This document shows, piece by piece, positions 8,754 through 13,776 of a stretch of DNA of 13,776 nucleotides (positions are counted from its first letter, which is position 1; every line of letters begins with the position of its first letter). The notes under the pieces were generated by a model. It searched no databases. It had not been told where the DNA came from and saw only the letters and a program-made list of their open reading frames with translations. Position numbers and translations under genes: made by a program. The DNA comes from Goniomonas avonlea. Taxonomy: Eukaryota; Cryptophyceae; Goniomonadida; Goniomonadaceae. The stretch covers positions 1 through 13,776 of the forward strand of contig QUTJ01031630.1 in assembly GCA_003573635.1 (NCBI GenBank), read 5' to 3'.

Positions 8754-10115
8754 ATGGCGCTTCTTGTTGCGACACTTATCCTGCTCGCGTGCGTTCTCCA
8801 GGCTGAGTGCGCTTGCAAGGTGGCACTGGAAGGATATAACTATGATCTTAGCCCACTGGTTTCCAGGTCTGTCTTGTTTGGTTAACGTCCAGACTGACAC
8901 ATCGCAAAGCAAATACTTCGTGTTCTCCGGTGGGGTGGCTCGTTACGATCGATTCCACCGAGGCCACAGTGGCGAAAAGTATTTGTATTTCATGAACATT
9001 TGTAAGGAAGTTGACCGGGTGACGATGAACGAGACAGCTTGCAACGAAAAGCAGCTGTCAGCGGCGTATCAGGTGCGTCCTTCGTTTTCTTGCGCAGGAA
9101 TAAAGGTGTCGCGCAGGTGACGAAGGAGAGCCGCTACCACCCACCAGTGTGTTATTCCCTTGGAGTCTTGGATCAAATTGAATACTCACTGATCGATGAC
9201 GTCTACCCTGAAAGGCGAGTGGTGAATTCTACTCATTCCTTCGTTCATTCTTTCATTTCTTTCATTGACCATCTTGCAGAGGGCTGCGCGTCTCATATGG
9301 CGGGGGTGAAGAATGCTTTAAGCGTCATGAATCCACCAATGCAACAGGACATACTATTGTGGAGTGGAAAAAGGTTTGTCTCGCACCTTTCTGCTGCGCT
9401 CTGACTGCCTTCAGGTGACGAGAAGAATGTCGATCGATTTCATGTGCGAGGAAAATTTCGGCCAAGAACCCAGCGACTTTGTGAATATGGCGACTGACAG
9501 AGAGTGTGTGGTGACGGAGGACAGTCAGTGTGAATACCAGTGAGCATCCGTGTTGCGTGTAGATTTTGGTGCTGACCAGGATGGCAGTCTGAAGTTCCCC
9601 ACGCACTACGCTTGCCCCAGGAGGGGCTCGAGTGTTGGCATCTTTACTTGGTTCTTTTTGCTGGTCGTCCTCTACGTTGTAGTGCGAATTGTTCTGGACC
9701 AGAACACCGCTATGCTGGCTTTCATGCGGCTACGGTCCGGGTGCGTTGGTGTTTCGTTGCAGCGCCTTGTAGATCCACAGCGCGCGCCCGAGGGGACAGA
9801 TTGCCCAAAGGGCCACTTGCTCCGCAGGGATTTCTCATCACGATTCGCAGGTTTGCTAACCCTGCTGTGTGGAAGTCTGCAGTGTTGGACGTGCTGGTGC
9901 CCACTGCCGTCAAGGTGTGACGTTTGTTCTAAGGATTGTTTCCTCTCGCTCCGTCCTGCTCCCCACCCCCCTCTTCCCTCCCCCGCTCCTCACCTTTCTA
10001 CGCGCACTTGAGAGGGATAACGACCTCCGACCTTGCTCACACTTGTCGACAGACCAAGCTTGTACCGAGGGGAGCGAAGATGTCTGAGGAGCTTCCGAGC
10101 AACGACGATGTCTGA
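8754..10115 (+). CDS. Type I membrane protein with a mannose-6-phosphate-receptor homology (MRH) domain, Atg27/CD-MPR-like
   Basis: Well-supported exons: 8754-8858, 8893-9072, 9117-9214, 9280-9373, 9415-9539, and 9588 to about 9735-9744. Then comes a tail exon ending at 9914 and a last exon 10053-10115 ending in TGA. Residues 1-19 (MALLVATLILLACVLQAEC) form a signal peptide. The luminal part starts CKVALEGYNYDLSPL and continues with YLYFMNICKEV, VCYSLGVL, LRVSYGGGEEC, RRMSIDFMCEEN and CEYHLKFPTHYACP, the spaced-cysteine pattern of MRH/Atg27 domains. NETAC and NATG are possible N-glycosylation sites. VGIFTWFFLLVVLYVVVRIV is the single membrane span. Arg in RRMSIDF and Glu/Tyr around TEDSQCEYH could be the sugar-contacting residues, but this needs an alignment. 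The role would be cargo sorting between Golgi and endolysosome, or autophagy if Atg27-like. The tail (ANPAVWKS, ending MSEELPSNDDV) is acidic. The splice joining the span to the tail is unresolved: between 9735 and 9827 several joins are possible. Intron 9215-9279 has a GC donor. Confidence 0.82.
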
Positions 10116-10428
10116 CGTCATTTGCTCACTCAACACTATTTTGACTGACTATTCATCCGGAAACAATAAACGACAATTTTGATCCATGTGTGAATTGGAA
10201 GTTTCACCTCACCTAACCATCATCATGTCAAAGCGAGCTACTATCTACTCGCTGGACACAAATTGAACACTCAAGTAGATCGATGGCGCTTGCTGAAACT
10301 TCTTGCCCCTTTGGTTGGTGAAACTTCTTGCTCCCTACCGTACCTACCTCTAACTAGCTAGACTACCGCTTTTCCAGCACACAAAGTGACGCAACTTGGG
10401 TCCAGTGAACCGTGGTGGAACTTTCTCA
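10116..10428. other. Intergenic region with polyA signal and presumed promoter
   Basis: This 313-bp gap separates two plus-strand genes. It holds the AATAAA at 10165 and a short direct repeat, TGAAACTTCTTGC, at 10294-10306 and 10319-10331 (25-bp spacing), possibly in the promoter of the next gene. Nothing else stands out. Confidence 0.4.
10165..10170 (+). terminator. Candidate polyadenylation signal AATAAA
   Basis: A perfect AATAAA lies 50 bp after the stop codon of the MRH receptor gene, in A/T-richer sequence. The position fits a eukaryotic cleavage/polyadenylation signal; usage is inferred. Confidence 0.5.
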
Positions 10429-11199
10429 ATGAGTGCGGTCCTCGATCGCGGCTTGTCTGCTATTCGTGCATTATTTGGCCCAAGTGATGCAAGGACTTAT
10501 TCACAAAGCTGTGGTGGACCTCGCAACGCGTCAGACTCTTCTGATTCCCGTACCCGCGTTTTAACGTTGTTTGAGAACGGAACTTTTACTCTGGTGAGTC
10601 CAAGAGACTGTGATTGTGTGCTTTGTTCCGCACACGCGTTACAACAGACACCATTGAGCATTTATTAATTTCTCCTTTAGGTCTTAGAGCAATACGACCT
10701 GATGTTCATCGAAGAAACTCATCACCTCACAATGAACGGCGTGTGGTGTCACGAAGGACCACCCGAATGTACAACACTGCGTTTCACTCCTCAATCCGTC
10801 GCATGTCTGTCGACCTGTTTGGATGGCGCAATTGAGTTAACTCCGACGCGAGAACGTTGGTCCATCACAGCAACGGGCGACGAAACTCAACAGGATTTGG
10901 ATGGGCCTGTCACTTTTGATACCAATCACATTGGAATTGGACTTGGTGGCTTGGAAAGAGTTTTTCAAGTGCCCGCCGTTGTTCTGGCTCTGACCGGGCG
11001 ATATGTCCTTGTGGAAGGGAGCGTCGATCCAGGTGTGGAACTCTTGAATTTCAGAGAGATGACTCGGTCGGATGCCCTTGAGTTCAAAGCTCCTGAAGTT
11101 TTACTTTTGCGACCTGGTCGTGGTGGAGGTCAAGTCAAGGCGCTAGAGGCGCTAGACAGTTCTGACTATCTGACGAAGGCTGCCGCAACAACCAGCTAA
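10429..11199 (+). CDS. Hypothetical protein, 227 aa, two exons
   Basis: Exon 1 is 10429-10593 (55 codons) and exon 2 is 10681-11199 (172 codons plus TAA). They join at a GT-AG intron of 87 nt with donor GTGAGT and acceptor TCTCCTTTAG; the frame runs on as LFENGTFTL-VLEQYDLMFIEE. I do not recognise the family. There is no signal peptide or membrane span. The body has alternating hydrophobic segments with Thr, Gly and aromatic residues (NGVWCHEG, PECTTLRFT, ERWSITATGDE, YVLVEGSVDPG), suggesting a mostly beta-strand fold. It has several cysteines (CHEGPPEC, ACLSTC) and ends in a Ser/Ala/Thr-rich tail. The start is the first in-frame ATG; an upstream in-frame exon cannot be excluded. Codon use is less GC3-biased than in P5CS. 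It sits 313 bp downstream of the MRH gene on the same strand, with no evidence of a functional link. Confidence 0.72.
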
Positions 11200-11565
11200 G
11201 AGCATCTCCATGTCGGCAAATTCGTCTGTTTTCTTTCATCAATCGTGGTTCATCACATTTGATGCTGCGTGGTGAAGAACGTCGTTGGTATGGCTTGTCG
11301 CCGATAGATTCGTGCGGTGGAGTTGCCCAAAAGCTGGAGATGCCAATATTAGCAGCGTCAAGTTAGAGGCCGATACCTGCCATCGTTGCTCTGAAACACT
11401 CCAAATACATATCCTCCATTGCTGAGACTGGTTGGCGCCTCCGAAACTATCAGACTGAAATCGATCAACAGCATTCGACATAGAAAGTTGGGCACGTTCC
11501 TTGACTTCACGGATGTACAAGTATTGGCACCTCCAGTGCAACACGACAGGCTCACTCGAGCAGGG

Positions 11566-11820
11566 GCAGCAGTCGAGTCTGAGCCTTGAAGGTCAAGTTG
11601 TCCAAGTCACGCACGGCCGTCAAGCTCGCCCATGAGCAGCAGAGCAGCAGTCGAGTCCGAACTTTTAAAGGTCAAGTTGTCAAAGCCACGTACAGGCTGT
11701 CAAGCTCTCCCGGCAGCGAGCAGCACTCGAGTCTGAGTTGTCAAGCAGGTCGAGTCGAGCCTTTTCAAGGTCCAAGTAGGCCAAGCGGTCAAAGTCACGC
11801 GTGGGCTGTCAAGTCACGTG
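11566..11820. repeat. Three-copy degenerate tandem repeat, unit about 76-78 bp or longer
   Basis: Copies begin with GCAGCAGTCGAGTC or close variants at 11566, 11644 and 11720. Each continues with AAGGTCAAGTTGTC-like and AAGTCACG-like words and then a CTGTCAAG word. The third copy is expanded by an insertion of GTCAAGCAGGTCGAGTC-like sequence. Confidence 0.75.
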
Positions 11821-11908
11821 CTGCCGAGATCACAGGCTGCACAGGAGCTCTCACGTGGAGAGCTGTCGAAGTCAAAAGAAAAAACACCCAAAGGGAGCCC
11901 TGTGCGGG

Positions 11909-11978
11909 GCATGCTGATTGCGATGCCAGACAGGCTGCGATGCCAGACAGACATGCTGAATGCGATGCTAGACACACT
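11909..11978. repeat. Short tandem repeat of GATGCCAGACA / ATGCTGA words
   Basis: GCATGCTGATTGCGATGCCAGACAG is followed by GCTGCGATGCCAGACAG and then ACATGCTGAATGCGATGCTAGACAC, giving three partial copies of one degenerate unit. Confidence 0.65.
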
Positions 11979-12034
11979 GTAGTCCTGACTCAGGAAGAAA
12001 ACACGCCGTGTTCGACACCCATTGGCTTCGGTGC

Positions 12035-12157
12035 TTGTCAACCCAAACGTCAACTCCGCGATATTGACAGGAGTTATCAACACAGCCCAACTCCCCATGG
12101 ACTTCTGACGGCGGCGTTGTGGTTGTCAACACAAATGCCGACTCCGCGATCGTGACA
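12035..12157. repeat. Imperfect 36-bp repeat, two copies 87 bp apart
   Basis: 12035-12070 and 12122-12157 share TTGTCAAC, an AAA(C/T)G core and ACTCCGCGAT, with few differences. They lie near the 3' end of the copine-like gene. Confidence 0.65.
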
Positions 12158-12223
12158 CTTCCGCCTTGGGCATACGCCGCCACCGCAGGCTGCCGCAACA
12201 GCACAGTTCATGTCATCGCAACT

Positions 12224-13740
12224 TCATGGGGGGAAATCGAGCAGCCCCAGCTCCGTGATCGCACGGAACTGATCTGGGATCTCCATAAGGGCGGCGAGTG
12301 CAAACGCAGCGTCGGCCTGCTCCACAGAGCCAGCGTTTGCTGTGAGTGCGTGGTGCGCCACGAACTGGAAGTTATCGAACACTCGGAGCGGCAACCTGGG
12401 AGCGTGTTGTGATTTCCTGCGACGTGTGTAGCACGTGTAAACAGCGCGCGTCCACGCACACACGCGCACAGGCAGGCAGTCAGCCAGGCAAAGCTTGCCA
12501 ACGTCACATCCGGCGGGGGGAGAGAGGGAGCGAAGAGTGGCAACCAGGGGAGGGGCAAGCAGGCACGCACGACGCAGGTGCGGATTGGGCGCAGAGTCAA
12601 GGGCGGATGGATCCGGGGTGCTGTCTCGCAACGCAACACAGTTGCCATTCCGTTCGAAAGCAACACAAGCATGCAAACATATGTGAAGTTGCTCGGGCCA
12701 AACCAACAAATCGGAAAATTTTGACGCACTCGTCATCCATCTTGACCATCTGATCCCAAGGTCCGTCACCAACCCCCACCACAATAATTGACAAGGGGAA
12801 CTGTGACGCCTCGCATATTGCAGCCTCGGTATCACGGCGCGACGTCACTTGCCCGTCAGCGATAATGAGCTGCGTAAGTACGCATGTCAGTGTCGGGACT
12901 CCAGCTCATACAATTGCTCCACAAGCCGGGACGGTGCAAAGGAATTGGCCGGGGGCAGACAGCCGAACAACGTTGTGCGTACCAAGATGTGATACTGCTT
13001 GGTCTTCTGCACAATCTTGATGGCTTCTCGGATGACTGGTGCGAAGTTCGTCGGTCCTGCAAGAATCACACTGCCCGAGAGCTCGTTGTATCTCTTTAGC
13101 ACGCCTTGCACAGTATGGCAGGGTTTCCTGTCAAAGACGATTACAACCGGACGGTCGGTCTGTGTGCACGAGACGGCTGCGTCAACTCACGAACACAGAG
13201 GCGTATTCAAACCACAACACTCTCAAATGCTTTGACCACACCGTCACAGCCACAACGCACAACGCACCCGCCGTCATAAAAAGGAAAGCAGCCCCTGTCC
13301 AAGGTGGTGATGTCACCAAAACCGAAGGCAGGGATGAGGTGATCGTCATCGAACACCTCCAAAGTGCGGCCCATTGTCGAGATAACATTTTGGTACGGGT
13401 TGAGTTTCACGTTATTCGGGTCAATCCAGTGCAGCGACCTGCGTGGGGGGTCACATGTCATGTTGGCGTGCACTGACATGCGTGTCGCGTTGATGCGGGG
13501 GGGGGGGGGGGTCACATGTCATCGCATGTCATGTTGGCGGTGCATGCGGTGAGTCACATAACATGGTGGCGTGCACCAATCCACGCGCGCGCCCACAGAG
13601 GTAGAGGTGACTCACTTTCCGTCGAACGTGTGCTCTCCAGTCCAGCAGTTGGACTTGGTGTAGTCAATGCCAACAATCAAGTTGGATGATTCGAGGCCGG
13701 CTCGCTGGAGAGCCTTCTGTACATGCGCGAGGGACCGGAA
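12224..13740 (-). CDS. Copine/RGLG-like protein, vWA-domain part, 5' end beyond the window
   Basis: Exons in transcript order: 13740-13616, 13438-13268, 13127-12983, 12869-12730, 12395-12224 (TGA). All phases agree and all introns are GT-AG. The translated part (about 250 aa) is a near-complete copine-type von Willebrand A domain: [16 protein letters not shown], whose D-x-T-x-S forms the metal-binding MIDAS start, then [32 protein letters not shown] (MIDAS Thr), [13 protein letters not shown] (MIDAS Asp), [22 protein letters not shown] and [10 protein letters not shown]. Copines are Ca2+-dependent membrane-binding proteins with two N-terminal C2 domains. Plant RGLG proteins share this vWA domain but end in a RING finger. 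No RING follows here: the stop comes shortly after the vWA domain. Upstream of 13740 is an intron acceptor (CCCTCAG), so the C2 or other N-terminal domains, if present, are outside the window. Confidence 0.9.
13445..13576. repeat. Tandem repeat with a 15-base G run inside a copine-like gene intron
   Basis: Three related copies, TCACATGTCATGTTGGCGTGCAC-like, occur at 13451-13473, 13512-13546 (with a small internal duplication) and 13554-13576. The first two are preceded by G runs; the second run is 15 G (13497-13511). All lie in the intron 13439-13615. On the transcribed strand the run reads as poly-C. Confidence 0.85.
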
Positions 13741-13776
13741 CTGAGGGCAACGTCAGCGACGCTCGAGTTGTCCAGG

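Larger units (their letters stand above)
11200..12223. other. Intergenic region between convergent genes, repeat-rich
   Basis: The hypothetical gene (plus) and the copine-like gene (minus) end facing each other across about 1 kb. 11240-11560 has moderately long minus-strand open frames, but I find no motif or convincing splice chain. From 11566 on, repeats dominate. The long plus-strand open frame 11586-12155 is made of those repeats and is not accepted as a gene. Confidence 0.45.

Noticed and set aside
8183-8806. 207-codon plus-strand open frame rich in Ser/Phe/Ala
   Set aside because: It is antisense to the Ala/Lys/Glu-rich first exon of the minus-strand gene, a typical shadow of GCN/AAG/GAG-rich coding sequence.
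11239-11555. Minus-strand open frames of 65-101 codons
   Set aside because: No motif, no consistent splice chain, and unlikely composition; left as unexplained intergenic sequence.
11586-12155. 189-codon plus-strand open frame
   Set aside because: It is built from tandem repeats, with no motif and a repeat-dominated composition.

Overview
The window is nuclear DNA from a eukaryote, most likely a unicellular, probably flagellated protist. I cannot place it more precisely. The evidence is that every recognisable protein is split by many GT-AG introns, often only 34-60 nt long, and that the sequence is GC-rich with many microsatellites and degenerate tandem repeats. There are no operons or bacterial-style gene arrays. 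I built the gene models by joining exons so that reading frame, GT/AG borders and protein-family motifs all agree.

Layout: (1) 1-924, repeat-rich upstream sequence and presumed promoter. (2) 925-4870, plus strand, a 13-exon gene for a bifunctional, probably mitochondrial, delta-1-pyrroline-5-carboxylate synthase (glutamate 5-kinase fused to gamma-glutamyl-phosphate reductase, 767 aa). This is the best supported call. (3) 4871-6081, intergenic, with a 51-bp tandem duplication, an (AG)n microsatellite and a GTCT/GTCC-rich tract. (4) 6082-8574, minus strand, a 7-exon gene for a 340-aa protein with an Ala/Lys/Glu-rich N-terminus and a conserved C-terminal domain. I recognise the domain as family-like but cannot name it. 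Two introns of about 640 bp, one filled by a minisatellite, contrast with four of 44-50 bp. (5) 8754-10115, plus strand, head-to-head with the previous gene, a type I membrane protein with a mannose-6-phosphate-receptor homology (MRH) domain of the Atg27/cation-dependent MPR type. (6) 10429-11199, plus strand, a 2-exon gene for a 227-aa protein I do not recognise. (7) 11200-12223, intergenic, with three kinds of degenerate repeat. (8) 12224-13740 and beyond the right edge, minus strand, the C-terminal vWA part of a copine/RGLG-like protein.

The genes do not form an obvious pathway: amino-acid biosynthesis, endolysosomal sorting or autophagy, and Ca2+/membrane signalling lie side by side as in an ordinary gene-dense protist locus. 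I see no mobile-element protein, CRISPR array, rRNA or convincing tRNA. The most unusual features are architectural: very short introns, a GC-AG intron, repeat-expanded introns, and a duplicated splice acceptor that would add 25 in-frame residues to P5CS.
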